NCBI GenBank assembly: GCA_947380655.1
Contig: CANCRX010000025.1
Coordinates: 1-38,877, forward strand
Reading direction: 5' to 3'
From: Alcaligenaceae bacterium
GTDB lineage: Bacteria > Pseudomonadota > Gammaproteobacteria > Burkholderiales > Burkholderiaceae_B
Length of the DNA: 38,877 nt
The notes below the pieces were generated by a model, which worked only from the letters and a program-made list of their open reading frames with translations, was not told the origin of the DNA and did not search any database. Within the stretch, counting starts at the first letter, position 1. Each line of letters opens with the position of its first letter. Positions 15,606 to 23,128 of this stretch are shown one piece after another. Position numbers and translations under genes: made by a program.

Positions 15606-15872
15606 TCAGCGACGTATTAAATATCCCGTTAAACCGCCAGCGATGGCGGTTATGCTGGACATGGCCCATTTTTTTTCCTCTGCCGTTGCCGACAGTGAAG
15701 CGAGCGTTTCATAACAAATCCAGCCTAATAAAATTACAAAACTTGCTGCGAGAAGAACAAGCACAAACTCTTTTAACAATCTGACACAAAGTTCTTCATT
15801 TTTCTCTTCAGGCTCAAGCATGAGTCTGTAGGTGTGGTTAGGTGGAGGACCACTCAGATTTAACTGACTCAC
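15606..15872 (-). CDS. Small two-helix membrane protein paired with an RHH gene
   Basis: I do not recognise a named family. The 88-residue protein has a soluble N-terminus of about 33 residues, one strong membrane helix (about 34-54, FVLVLLAASFVILLGWICY), a charged link (TAEEKKW), and a second helix (70-86) ending in RR. The GTG start overlaps the stop of the RHH gene as GTGA, so its translation is probably coupled. Cognate pairing of a DNA-binding RHH protein with a small membrane protein resembles a regulator/effector or toxin-antitoxin module, but nothing here proves toxicity. The start codon and the pairing are well supported; the function is unknown. Confidence 0.68.
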   Translation of the reverse strand: MSQLNLSGPPPNHTYRLMLEPEEKNEELCVRLLKEFVLVLLAASFVILLGWICYETLASLSATAEEKKWAMSSITAIAGGLTGYLIRR

Positions 15873-16078
15873 AGCCCCACGACCTCAGTCTGCAGTTTCC
15901 CTGCATCGGGTTCAAAAAAGCCAATTTTTAAGCCTCTGGATTTTGCTTCGCACGCGGCCAAATAAAGCTGTAAAGCTTTGCGCAACACCTCACTTTTATT
16001 TGAAAACGAAGCGAGTGCAGCTTTATCAATATCTCTAACAAGATCATCAGATAAAACCAAATTAAAACGCGCACTCAT
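15869..16078 (-). CDS. Ribbon-helix-helix (CopG/Arc-like) DNA-binding protein
   Basis: The protein has 69 residues. The ATG at 16078 has GGGGAG at 16085-16090, six bases upstream, and is preferred over an earlier in-frame start at 16111. Residues 3-9 (ARFNLVL) form the expected beta strand, followed by DDLVRDIDKAALA and NKSEVLRKALQLYLAA, the two helices with the conserved turn. The tail (GLKIGFFEPDAGKLQTEVVGL, about 20 residues from position 49) probably contacts a partner. It most likely represses its own promoter and that of the overlapping membrane-protein gene. Confidence 0.8.
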   Translation of the reverse strand: MSARFNLVLSDDLVRDIDKAALASFSNKSEVLRKALQLYLAACEAKSRGLKIGFFEPDAGKLQTEVVGL

Positions 16079-16137
16079 AAACAACTCCCCAAAATATAAG
16101 TTTGGAATCATTTTAATTTTATGAATAGCTGAAGGAG

Positions 16138-16159
16138 CTAAAAAAAATTATTTTTTTAG
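16138..16159. promoter_or_regulatory. AT-rich inverted repeat upstream of the RHH gene
   Basis: CTAAAAAAA (16138-16146) and TTTTTTTAG (16151-16159) are exact reverse complements with ATTA between. It lies between the RHH gene and the end of the thioesterase gene. It could terminate thioesterase transcription (minus strand) or act as a bendable upstream element; the sequence does not decide. Confidence 0.4.
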
Positions 16160-16198
16160 TAACAAACTATTTCACCCTCTCACCGCGTGCAGCTCCCC

Positions 16199-16627
16199 TC
16201 ACACAGCCCGCTGCGTCACCCTCGCCGCAAAGATTGCCGAGGCCTTGAGCACGAGTCGATCCTTGACGCGTAGCTCACAATTGCCAAACCGGATCCGGCC
16301 ATTGACTTTACTGAGGGTAGTCGTAGTCTCCACCCACTCACCCAAGAAAGCTGGGCTAATAAAGTCTACCGACAAATGGATGGTCAACACATCGTTATGT
16401 TGCCCGTTAGCGTGCGCTACATTGACACCGATCGCCTGATCCGCCACGGTGGACAGCATGCCGCCGTGTACAACTTTCTCAATGTTCAAGTGGGATTCGT
16501 CGACGAGAAACCCTAATCTGAATTGCTGACCCTCTTCTTTGGAATAGATCGGGCCGATACGGGTCGTAAAAGGTTCAACCATAAAAATTGGTGAAAATCC
16601 CTCAGGAATCAATCCGTCTAATGACAT
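16199..16627 (-). CDS. PaaI-like hotdog-fold thioesterase
   Basis: This 142-residue single hotdog-fold protein is of the PaaI/YdiI acyl-CoA thioesterase type. The active-site helix begins at VVHGGMLSTVADQAIG (near residue 52), with the HGG turn and an acidic residue one helix turn later (Asp in VADQ). The following strand LTIHLSVDFISPAF is typical. It would hydrolyse acyl- or aryl-CoA esters in the cytoplasm. It is divergent from the YbfE-like gene at 16703, and the 75-base gap between them holds one copy of a 17-base repeat. The exact CoA substrate cannot be read from the sequence. Confidence 0.88.
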   Translation of the reverse strand: MSLDGLIPEGFSPIFMVEPFTTRIGPIYSKEEGQQFRLGFLVDESHLNIEKVVHGGMLSTVADQAIGVNVAHANGQHNDVLTIHLSVDFISPAFLGEWVETTTTLSKVNGRIRFGNCELRVKDRLVLKASAIFAARVTQRAV

Positions 16628-16658
16628 GTCGTCTCGATGAAATAATGTATTATTAATA

Positions 16659-16675
16659 TCCGGATAAAAATACGC
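16659..16675. repeat. 17-base direct repeat, copy 1 (TCCGGATAAAAATACGC)
   Basis: This copy lies in the divergent promoter region between the thioesterase and the YbfE-like gene. It is identical to the sequence at 16888-16904. A weaker relative (GAATAAAAATATG) covers the start codon of the YbfE-like gene. Confidence 0.8.
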
Positions 16676-16702
16676 TATCCGAAATTTATCGCTTCATTTT
16701 AA

Positions 16703-17167
16703 ATGAATAAAAATATGTCAAATTCTAAGCCACCTATTCTAGATTTATTTGGCGAACCGGATATAAATTTTGGCCAGCCATTGTCATCAATCATTAAAGA
16801 AAAAAAATTAAAAACCAAAAAAGATCAACCTTCTACCAACGGTGACGAATCCCCGGCGCATGTCGCGAAAAAACCTTCCTCGAATGTTCCGGATAAAAAT
16901 ACGCAACAAGCCTTCTTGCCCGGCTTATCGCGACGCGGTCGTCCGCGGTCTAAAAATCCTATCACCGCCGTTGAACGCACTGCCGAACATCGCCGCAAAC
17001 GTCTGGCCGAAGGCGCAAAACGGGTGGAAATGATTCTGGCACCCGAAGTGGCGCTTCAGCTTGAAGCCCTCGCAGCGCTGTATAAAGAGCCCCGCTCCGA
17101 GGTGATTGCAACCTTGGTGACCAAAGCGTACGTAAAGGTTCTTAAAGCCAAGCCGACCCAAGCCTAA
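16703..17167 (+). CDS. YbfE-like ribbon-helix-helix protein with AT-hook-like motif
   Basis: The 154-residue protein resembles Escherichia coli YbfE, annotated as a LexA-regulated RHH protein, in motif order: an N-terminal ILDLFG (12-17), a basic RRGRPRSKNP (77-86) that reads as an AT-hook, a charged helix, then KRVEMIL and an RHH-like helix pair ending SEVIATLVTKAY. Unlike YbfE it has a lysine- and serine-rich insert of about 55 residues between the DLF and AT-hook motifs. No CTGT-N8-ACAG LexA box is visible upstream. No clear Shine-Dalgarno precedes either ATG (16703 or 16715). It is probably a DNA-binding protein of unknown target, and the similarity call rests on motif memory. Confidence 0.7.
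   Translation: MNKNMSNSKPPILDLFGEPDINFGQPLSSIIKEKKLKTKKDQPSTNGDESPAHVAKKPSSNVPDKNTQQAFLPGLSRRGRPRSKNPITAVERTAEHRRKRLAEGAKRVEMILAPEVALQLEALAALYKEPRSEVIATLVTKAYVKVLKAKPTQA
16888..16904. repeat. 17-base direct repeat, copy 2 (TCCGGATAAAAATACGC)
   Basis: An exact copy of 16659-16675, here inside the coding region of the YbfE-like gene, where it encodes roughly PDKNTQ. The copies are 229 bases apart in the same orientation. Confidence 0.8.
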
Positions 17168-17188
17168 GCAAGGCGCACCCCCCGTAAG

Positions 17189-17431
17189 ATGAAACCTGAA
17201 GATCTCGAAAAACTCGTCACCTGGCCAATGCCTTTTGGTAAACACAAAGGCACAATCATTGCTGACTTACCGGGAAACTACCTGAACTGGTTTGCACGCG
17301 CAGGCTTTCCTTCCGGTGAGATCGGTCAGCTTTTACAGCTCATGCAAGAAATCGATCACAACGGTCTCAAGGCGATCCTGAATCCTTTGCGTCCATCACG
17401 TCCCCCTCTGCGATCGTCAACAGCTAAATAG
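17189..17431 (+). CDS. DUF3820 family protein
   Basis: The 80-residue cytoplasmic protein matches the DUF3820 pattern: MPFGKHKG (near residue 15), IADLPGNYLNWFARAGFP and GEIGQLLQLMQEIDHNGL. Some members are labelled putative quorum-sensing-regulated virulence factors, but no biochemical role is known to me. It starts 21 bases after the YbfE-like gene and may be co-transcribed with it. The C-terminus (RPSRPPLRSSTAK) is basic and probably disordered. Confidence 0.85.
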   Translation: MKPEDLEKLVTWPMPFGKHKGTIIADLPGNYLNWFARAGFPSGEIGQLLQLMQEIDHNGLKAILNPLRPSRPPLRSSTAK

Positions 17432-17484
17432 TACGGAATTCGCTATCATTGAATGATCCATCTTCGCTAAATAAGACTTGAAAA

Positions 17485-18708
17485 ATGAAAACTGCGCTTG
17501 GCCATCTTCGTGTACTGGACTTATCAAGAATTTTTGCAGGCCCCTGGGCGACTCAAAACCTTGCCGACATGGGTGCCGAGGTCATCAAAATCGAACGGCC
17601 CAAAAAAGGCGATGACACACGTGCCTGGGGGCCTCCGTTCCTGAAAGACGCACAAGGTCAAGAGACCCGGGACTCGGCCTATTTCATGGCCGTGAATCGA
17701 GCTAAAAAATCGGTCACGCTCGATATTTCCACTAAAGAAGGTCAGGATATCGTTCGTGAACTCGCGAAAACCTCTGACATCGTGGTTGAAAACTATAAGG
17801 TCGGCGACCTCGCCCGCTATGGTCTGGCCTGGGAAGATCTGCAAAAAATTAACCCCCGCCTGGTCTACTGCTCGATTACGGGCTTTGGTCAGTCAGGCCC
17901 ATTTTCCGAACTACCGGGCTATGACTATGTTTTTCAGGGCATGGGAGGCCTGATGAGTCTCTCAGGTATCCCCGAAGGCATGCCTGGCGGAGAACCGATG
18001 CGCGCGGGCGTTGCAGTCAGTGACCTCATTACTGGTATGTACGCCACCAGCGCGATCCTGGCGGCGATTGAACATCGTCATATCAGTGGAAAAGGCCAGT
18101 ACATCGATCTGGCGCTGCTCGATTGCACGGTGGCACTGACTTCTTATATGGCGATGAATTATTTCCTCTCAGGCGTTGTACCAAAACGTTTGGGTAATGC
18201 CCACTCCAACATGGTGCCTTATCAGGTTTTTCGAGTCGCGGATGGAGACATGATTGTGGCCGTTGGTAATGACAGCCAGTTTATTTCGCTCACCAAAGTG
18301 CTTGGCGTCCCAGAACTTGGCACCGATGAGCGGTTCAACGCTCCGGGGCAGCGCGTGCGTAATCGTGATGTACTGGTGCCCATGATTGCTGAAATCTTAT
18401 TGAAAAAGAATATGGCTGAGTGGGTAGAGTTGATGGATGCGGCCAACATTCCCTGTGGCCCGATCAACAACATGAAACAAGTGTTTGAAAACGAACAGGT
18501 CATCCACCGGAATCTGAAACGTTCACTGGATCATTCGGCCGGCGTTCAGGCGCCAGCCGTGGCCAGTCCGATGAATTTTTCAGACACCCCTATCCAGCAT
18601 AAGCACTCTTCGCCAATTCTTGGCGAGCACAATACCGAAGTCCTGGAAAAAATCCTCGGTATGGATGCGCAAAAAATTCAGGAATTAAAAGATAAGGGCG
18701 TTATCTGA
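17485..18708 (+). CDS. CaiB/BaiF family (class III) CoA transferase
   Basis: This 407-residue enzyme moves CoA between carboxylic acids via a mixed-anhydride mechanism. It starts with the family signature GHLRVLDLSRIFAGPWATQ. RAKKSVTLDIST, VENYKVGDLARYGL and YCSITGFGQSGP follow in the usual order. The catalytic aspartate corresponds to the one in IDLALLDCTVAL. Its neighbours (thioesterase, and farther away an HMG-CoA-lyase-like gene) fit CoA-ester catabolism, though no operon link is visible. Relatives act on formyl-, oxalyl-, succinyl- or aryl-CoA, so the substrate pair is undetermined. Confidence 0.93.
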   Translation: MKTALGHLRVLDLSRIFAGPWATQNLADMGAEVIKIERPKKGDDTRAWGPPFLKDAQGQETRDSAYFMAVNRAKKSVTLDISTKEGQDIVRELAKTSDIVVENYKVGDLARYGLAWEDLQKINPRLVYCSITGFGQSGPFSELPGYDYVFQGMGGLMSLSGIPEGMPGGEPMRAGVAVSDLITGMYATSAILAAIEHRHISGKGQYIDLALLDCTVALTSYMAMNYFLSGVVPKRLGNAHSNMVPYQVFRVADGDMIVAVGNDSQFISLTKVLGVPELGTDERFNAPGQRVRNRDVLVPMIAEILLKKNMAEWVELMDAANIPCGPINNMKQVFENEQVIHRNLKRSLDHSAGVQAPAVASPMNFSDTPIQHKHSSPILGEHNTEVLEKILGMDAQKIQELKDKGVI

Positions 18709-18765
18709 ACGTCAACAAGACCTGAGGATGACCGCAAACAGAAAGTCGAAACCCGCGCCAGAAGG

Positions 18766-19512
18766 TCAGGTCACGATCTCGACATTACCTGTTTTCAAGT
18801 CGTAAAGTCCACCCACGACTTTTACCCGCCCCTGACTGACGTATTTACTGATCACAGGGGTGGCATCGATTAAATTGATCACATTGAGCTTGACGTTGGT
18901 CCTGGCAATGTCCTCTTTGCGACTGCGTCCTACGCGAACGGCGCGCGCCAAGGCGCTTGTAATGACCTGAATATGCCCAGGGAAATCATAGTCGTCATCA
19001 AACGCCTTGATCGCGGCTTTAATTGCGCCGCATTCCGTGTGTCCCATCACCATGATCAGTGGGGCCTTGAGCTCAGCCACTGCGTACTCAAGCGAGGCAA
19101 GAATATCGTTGGTCACGTAATTTCCAGCGACCCGCGTGACAAACAAATCGCCTAATTCTTCATCAAATACAAACTCAGGACTGACTCGGGAGTCTGCACA
19201 GGCCAACACGCAAGCAAAAGGGTTTTGTCCATCCACCAATAAGTTTCTTTCCTTGATGACGTTGAACGGAGTCATCGCACCTTGCATAAATCTCTTGTTA
19301 CCCTCGATCAGACGCGCGAGCGCTTGGTCTGGAGTCAGAAGATTGCTGGGCTTGGGAATGAGATCAGAAGAGGCGCTGGCTGCAGGTATCACCAGCGACC
19401 CTAACCCTGCGAACAACCCTCCTGCCCCAATTGTCTTGAGTATGGAGCGTCTGCTCAATAGCGGGCTTTTTCCCTGAAGAAAATGTTTTGGATTATTACA
19501 AACTGTGCACAT
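18766..19512 (-). CDS. Beta-class carbonic anhydrase with twin-arginine signal
   Basis: This is a zinc enzyme that interconverts carbon dioxide and bicarbonate. Zinc ligands and the catalytic dyad are present: Cys105, Asp107 and Arg109 in CADSR, then His158 and Cys161 in GHTEC. The N-terminus carries SRRSILK (20-26) and a hydrophobic stretch ending PAASASS, a typical Tat signal, so the folded enzyme is probably exported to the periplasm. Most beta-class enzymes are cytoplasmic. The first five residues include a CTVC pair. The 248-residue length fits a beta enzyme plus leader. The gene is divergent from the PcaC-like gene, across a region rich in TGAAC motifs. Confidence 0.93.
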   Translation of the reverse strand: MCTVCNNPKHFLQGKSPLLSRRSILKTIGAGGLFAGLGSLVIPAASASSDLIPKPSNLLTPDQALARLIEGNKRFMQGAMTPFNVIKERNLLVDGQNPFACVLACADSRVSPEFVFDEELGDLFVTRVAGNYVTNDILASLEYAVAELKAPLIMVMGHTECGAIKAAIKAFDDDYDFPGHIQVITSALARAVRVGRSRKEDIARTNVKLNVINLIDATPVISKYVSQGRVKVVGGLYDLKTGNVEIVT

Positions 19513-19524
19513 TGATCACTCCTA

Positions 19525-19580
19525 TTGAACCTCTTGAACGCGGGGTTCAGAGGGAGCACCCATTGAGATGAACCGGTTCA
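19525..19580. promoter_or_regulatory. Cluster of TGAAC/GTTCA motifs in the carbonic anhydrase / pcaC-like intergenic region
   Basis: TTGAAC occurs at 19525-19530 and 19534-19539; the latter faces GTTCA a few bases on, and the perfect palindrome TGAACCGGTTCA lies at 19569-19580. These may be sites for one dimeric regulator acting on both divergent genes. Confidence 0.4.
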
Positions 19581-19659
19581 ATTTACAATCGTTTCATTAT
19601 TGCACCAAGCTCGGGTTAATCTTGGCTTTTGATTCAAAAAATAATATCGGAGATACACA

Positions 19660-20067
19660 ATGCATGACAAACAGCGCTACGAAGCAGGCATGACCGTCAG
19701 ACGCGAAGTCCTTGGCGAAACCTGGGTCAACAAGGCAACCGATGCCCGCACCGATTTCACTGAAGAATGGCAATCTCACATCACTGAATCCGTATGGGGC
19801 GCAATCTGGACCCGCCCCGGACTGGATCGTCGCACGCGCTCCTGTATGACGCTCGCTCTGATGATGTCGCTAGGCAGCTGGGATGAATTCAACTTACATA
19901 TCGAGGCGGCCTTTAATAATGGCCTGACACAGGATGACATCAAAGAAGTCATTATGCATGCGTCCACCTACTGCGGTGTTCCCGCCGGCAATCACGCCTT
20001 CAAAGAGGCCTCAGCCACGCTGCAAAGACTCGGTCGCGCGCCCAAACCTTTGAACAAACAAGCTTAA
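19660..20067 (+). CDS. pcaC: 4-carboxymuconolactone decarboxylase-like protein
   Basis: This 135-residue all-helical protein resembles PcaC, which decarboxylates gamma-carboxymuconolactone in the protocatechuate branch of the beta-ketoadipate pathway. Matching segments are KQRYEAGMTVRREVLG at the N-terminus, AWG-like WGAIWTRPGLDRRTRS near residue 45, and QDDIKEVIMHASTYCGVPAGNHAF near residue 87. GGAG at 19649-19652 supports the start. No other pca genes are in the window, and the gene ends only four bases before hpnC. It may therefore be a relative with another role; the family is secure, the exact reaction is not. Confidence 0.85.
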   Translation: MHDKQRYEAGMTVRREVLGETWVNKATDARTDFTEEWQSHITESVWGAIWTRPGLDRRTRSCMTLALMMSLGSWDEFNLHIEAAFNNGLTQDDIKEVIMHASTYCGVPAGNHAFKEASATLQRLGRAPKPLNKQA

Positions 20068-20071
20068 CCAG

Positions 20072-20908
20072 ATGTCTGTCGATCATTATGAGAATTTTCC
20101 GGTCGCTTCGAAACTATTGCCGAGGCATCTGAAAAAGGCTGTGATCGATATTTATCGCTTTGCCCGCAGCGCTGACGATATTGCAGACGAGGGGGACGCT
20201 ACGCCTTCAGAGCGACTGGCACAGCTCTTGGCGTACCGACGGGCACTCCATCAACTGGTGAGCCCTGCCCCCAGCGGCCTCGCAAACCTTGACGCTCACC
20301 TGGCAGGGATTTTCACTCCTCTGGGTCAAACAATTTCCAAACATCAATTACCCCTGACGCCTTTCTATGACTTACTCTCAGCATTTGAACAAGACATCGT
20401 CAACGTTCGTTATGCTGATTACGCCACGCTGACTGATTACTGCCAGCGCTCTGCCAACCCGGTGGGCGTATTGATGCTGCATTTATACGGTTGCGTGGAT
20501 GAGCGCTCGATTGAGCAGTCTGATGCGATATGCTCCGCGTTACAACTGATCAATTTCCTGCAAGACGTAGCGATCGACTGGAAAAAAGGCCGTATTTATC
20601 TCCCACAATCCGATCTGGCCAAATTCGGTGTGACCGAGTCTGCGATTGCCAGCGCAACGATCAATCCAGCCTGGCAGGCACTCATGCAATTTGAAGTCGA
20701 TCGGTGCAGGACATTGCTAAAATCAGGTTTACCGCTTGGGAGTCGTCTGAAAGGAAGGATTGGTCTTGAGCTGAGGTTAATCATTCAGGGCGGGCTTCGA
20801 ATCCTCGAAAAACTCGAAGCCGCGAAATTTGACGTGTTTAACCACCGCCCCACACTGCGCGCCGCGGATTGGGGTGTCATGTTGTGGCGTGCATGCATTC
20901 AAAAATAA
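20072..20908 (+). CDS. hpnC: Hydroxysqualene synthase-type protein HpnC
   Basis: HpnC converts presqualene diphosphate to hydroxysqualene in the bacterial HpnCDE route from farnesyl diphosphate to squalene. The 278-residue protein has the squalene/phytoene synthase fold with two aspartate-rich regions: RSADDIADEGD (near residue 30) and LINFLQDVAIDWKKGRIYLP (near 160). The early YENFPVASKLLP is a typical HpnC opening. It starts four bases after the PcaC-like gene and is followed after one base by the hpnD ATG. Confidence 0.95.
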   Translation: MSVDHYENFPVASKLLPRHLKKAVIDIYRFARSADDIADEGDATPSERLAQLLAYRRALHQLVSPAPSGLANLDAHLAGIFTPLGQTISKHQLPLTPFYDLLSAFEQDIVNVRYADYATLTDYCQRSANPVGVLMLHLYGCVDERSIEQSDAICSALQLINFLQDVAIDWKKGRIYLPQSDLAKFGVTESAIASATINPAWQALMQFEVDRCRTLLKSGLPLGSRLKGRIGLELRLIIQGGLRILEKLEAAKFDVFNHRPTLRAADWGVMLWRACIQK

Positions 20909-20909
20909 T

Positions 20910-21788
20910 ATGACTCCCATCGAATATTGCCAGGACAAAGCAGCGAAAAGCGGTTCAAGCTTTTATTATGCCTTCCTGTTTCTCCCCGTTGAACGCAGGC
21001 AAGCGATCACCGCACTCTACGCATTTTGTCGTGAGGTCGACGATGTCGTGGACGAGTGCACCGATCCTTCTCTTGCACGCATCAAACTCGCCTGGTGGCG
21101 CACCGAGGTTGATGCACTGTTTCAGGGCAAAGCCACTCACCCGGTGATGCAAGCACTTGAACCCTCCCTGTCGGCCTTCGATATTACGCGTGCGCGACTG
21201 ATCGCGATTATTGATGGCATGGAAATGGATCTGGACCAGACCCGGTATCTGGACTGGCCTGCGCTAGAAAAATATTGCTGGCATGTCGCCGGTGTAGTCG
21301 GTGAACTTTCTGCCGGTATTTTTGGCTATACCGATCCTAAGACACTCGAGTATGCGAGCAAACTGGGTATTGCGTTTCAACTGACTAACATCATTCGGGA
21401 CGTGGGTGACGATGCCAGGCGTGGTCGTATCTATCTCCCCATCAGTGATCTGCAAAAATTCAATGTGCGTGCAGCAGACATTCTTAATAGTCATTACACA
21501 GAAGGCTTTACTGGTCTGATGGAGTTTGAAGCGGCCCGCGCGAACCAACTCTATCTCCAGGCTATCGAGTCACTGCCTGCTACCGATCAACGCGCACAGC
21601 GTCCAGGACTCATGATGGCGGCGATTTACTTTTCGCTTCTTCAGGAAATCAGGCACGAGCAATGGCAAGTCCTGCACCAGCGTATCTCTCTCACCCCAGT
21701 TCGCAAATTATGGTTGGCCTGGAAAAACTGGGTGGGTGGCGGCACCAGCGTGATTCGACATATCAGACGCCTGAGTCGTCAGACTTGA
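20910..21788 (+). CDS. hpnD: Presqualene diphosphate synthase HpnD
   Basis: HpnD condenses two farnesyl diphosphates to presqualene diphosphate, the first step of the HpnCDE route. The ATG at 20910 is used because MTPIEYCQDKAAKSGSSFYY is the conserved HpnD start; upstream in-frame codons lie inside hpnC. The 292-residue protein has REVDDVVDECTD (near residue 45) and FQLTNIIRDVGDDARRGRIY (near 155), the two metal-diphosphate sites. There is no good Shine-Dalgarno, so translation probably depends on coupling to hpnC. Confidence 0.95.
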   Translation: MTPIEYCQDKAAKSGSSFYYAFLFLPVERRQAITALYAFCREVDDVVDECTDPSLARIKLAWWRTEVDALFQGKATHPVMQALEPSLSAFDITRARLIAIIDGMEMDLDQTRYLDWPALEKYCWHVAGVVGELSAGIFGYTDPKTLEYASKLGIAFQLTNIIRDVGDDARRGRIYLPISDLQKFNVRAADILNSHYTEGFTGLMEFEAARANQLYLQAIESLPATDQRAQRPGLMMAAIYFSLLQEIRHEQWQVLHQRISLTPVRKLWLAWKNWVGGGTSVIRHIRRLSRQT

Positions 21789-21805
21789 ACTGTGACAGAC
21801 AGATT

Positions 21806-23128
21806 GTGAAAATTGCCGTGATCGGAGCGGGTTGGGCTGGCCTCGCCGCCGCGCAATCACTCAAGCAAGCGGGTGTTACACCGACGGTGTTTGAAGCAGC
21901 GCCTCTGCCTGGCGGTCGAGCCCGAAGAGTTGACGATACTAAAATGGGGGCGATTGATAATGGTCAGCATCTGCTGATTGGCGCCTACACCGAAACGCTG
22001 CAACTCATTCAACAGCTGCGACCAGATCGCGATATCGCTTCGCTGTTACTGCGCATGCCACTGCGACTGGAAAGCGCGAACGGTAATTTTTGTCTGCGCG
22101 CCCCCCAGCTCCCCTCTCCTTTGCACGCGTTATATGCCTTACTCAGTGCAAAAGGACTAAGCTGGTCAGATCGCTGGCATGCGCTAAATATGATGAGTCG
22201 CTGCAAATTAAAAAAATGGACATGTACTGGAAATCAGACTGTAGAAACACTCCTTGATTCGTATCATCAAACACCAAATTTGCGTCAATATCTTTGGCAT
22301 CCACTTTGCCTGGCCACACTCAACACACCACCGCAACGCGCTTGCGCCCAGCTTTTTTTAACGGTCTTGCGCGACAGTCTGGATGCGAGCACCCGTCATT
22401 CTGATTTGATCGTGCCCCGCGTAGACCTGACTGAGCTCTGGCCTGATCGTGCAGCTCAAAGCATGGATATGCGCTATCGACATATTGTGCGCGAGGTTAC
22501 AGTGAGTCATGCTCAGGTCTCTGTCGATGCTGAAAGGTTCGATGCCTGCATTGTTGCCGTACCGCCCTATGCCGTCGCACGTATCTTGACCAGCGCAACC
22601 GAGTCAGCGCAGCTCAACACCTTGCATACACAACTACAGGCCTTTAGTTACCGGCCAATCGCTACGCTGACGCTTGAGCTTGAGCGTGACTGGCGCCTGC
22701 CGCACCCGCTCATGATGCTGGATGAAAATACTGCCAGCGGTCACTATGGTCAATGGCTGTTTGAACGCAAAAAGAAGAATCAACTGACCGTTGTCATCAG
22801 TGATTCGGAGGATTTTCTCAAGCATGAACGCAATGTCTTTGTCGAAAATATCGCAGAACAGATTCGACAACAAATCAGTCAGCACCCGAGAGCCCAGCTA
22901 CCCATGCCTAGGGTCGTATCACACCGATTAATCGTGGAAAAACGTGCGACCTTTTCAGCTGTTCCCGGGCTGGTGCGACCTGCGAATAAGACCGCGTGGC
23001 CCAGATTGGCGCTTGCGGGAGACTGGACGGATACAGGCTATCCGGCGGTCCTGGAGGGGGCAGTCAGGAGCGGTCAATCAGCCGCAGCAATTATGATTCA
23101 ACAACTGCAGGGCTTCCACCCTAATTAA
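21806..23128 (+). CDS. hpnE: Hydroxysqualene dehydroxylase HpnE
   Basis: HpnE is an FAD amine-oxidase-fold enzyme that reduces hydroxysqualene to squalene. The GTG at 21806 gives a 440-residue protein starting just before the Rossmann motif IAVIGAGWAGLAAAQSL; a longer reading would run back inside hpnD. Other features are the GGRARR turn (near residue 40), DNGQHLLIGAY (near 55), and the C-terminal FAD site LALAGDWTDTGYPAVLEGAVRSG (last 30 residues). It starts 17 bases after hpnD. Its stop overlaps the end of the convergent crcB gene by four bases. No squalene-hopene cyclase gene is in the window. Confidence 0.93.
   Translation: MKIAVIGAGWAGLAAAQSLKQAGVTPTVFEAAPLPGGRARRVDDTKMGAIDNGQHLLIGAYTETLQLIQQLRPDRDIASLLLRMPLRLESANGNFCLRAPQLPSPLHALYALLSAKGLSWSDRWHALNMMSRCKLKKWTCTGNQTVETLLDSYHQTPNLRQYLWHPLCLATLNTPPQRACAQLFLTVLRDSLDASTRHSDLIVPRVDLTELWPDRAAQSMDMRYRHIVREVTVSHAQVSVDAERFDACIVAVPPYAVARILTSATESAQLNTLHTQLQAFSYRPIATLTLELERDWRLPHPLMMLDENTASGHYGQWLFERKKKNQLTVVISDSEDFLKHERNVFVENIAEQIRQQISQHPRAQLPMPRVVSHRLIVEKRATFSAVPGLVRPANKTAWPRLALAGDWTDTGYPAVLEGAVRSGQSAAAIMIQQLQGFHPN

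Noticed and set aside
16628..16702. LexA box before the YbfE-like gene
   Set aside because: No CTGT-N8-ACAG sequence or close relative was found in the divergent region.
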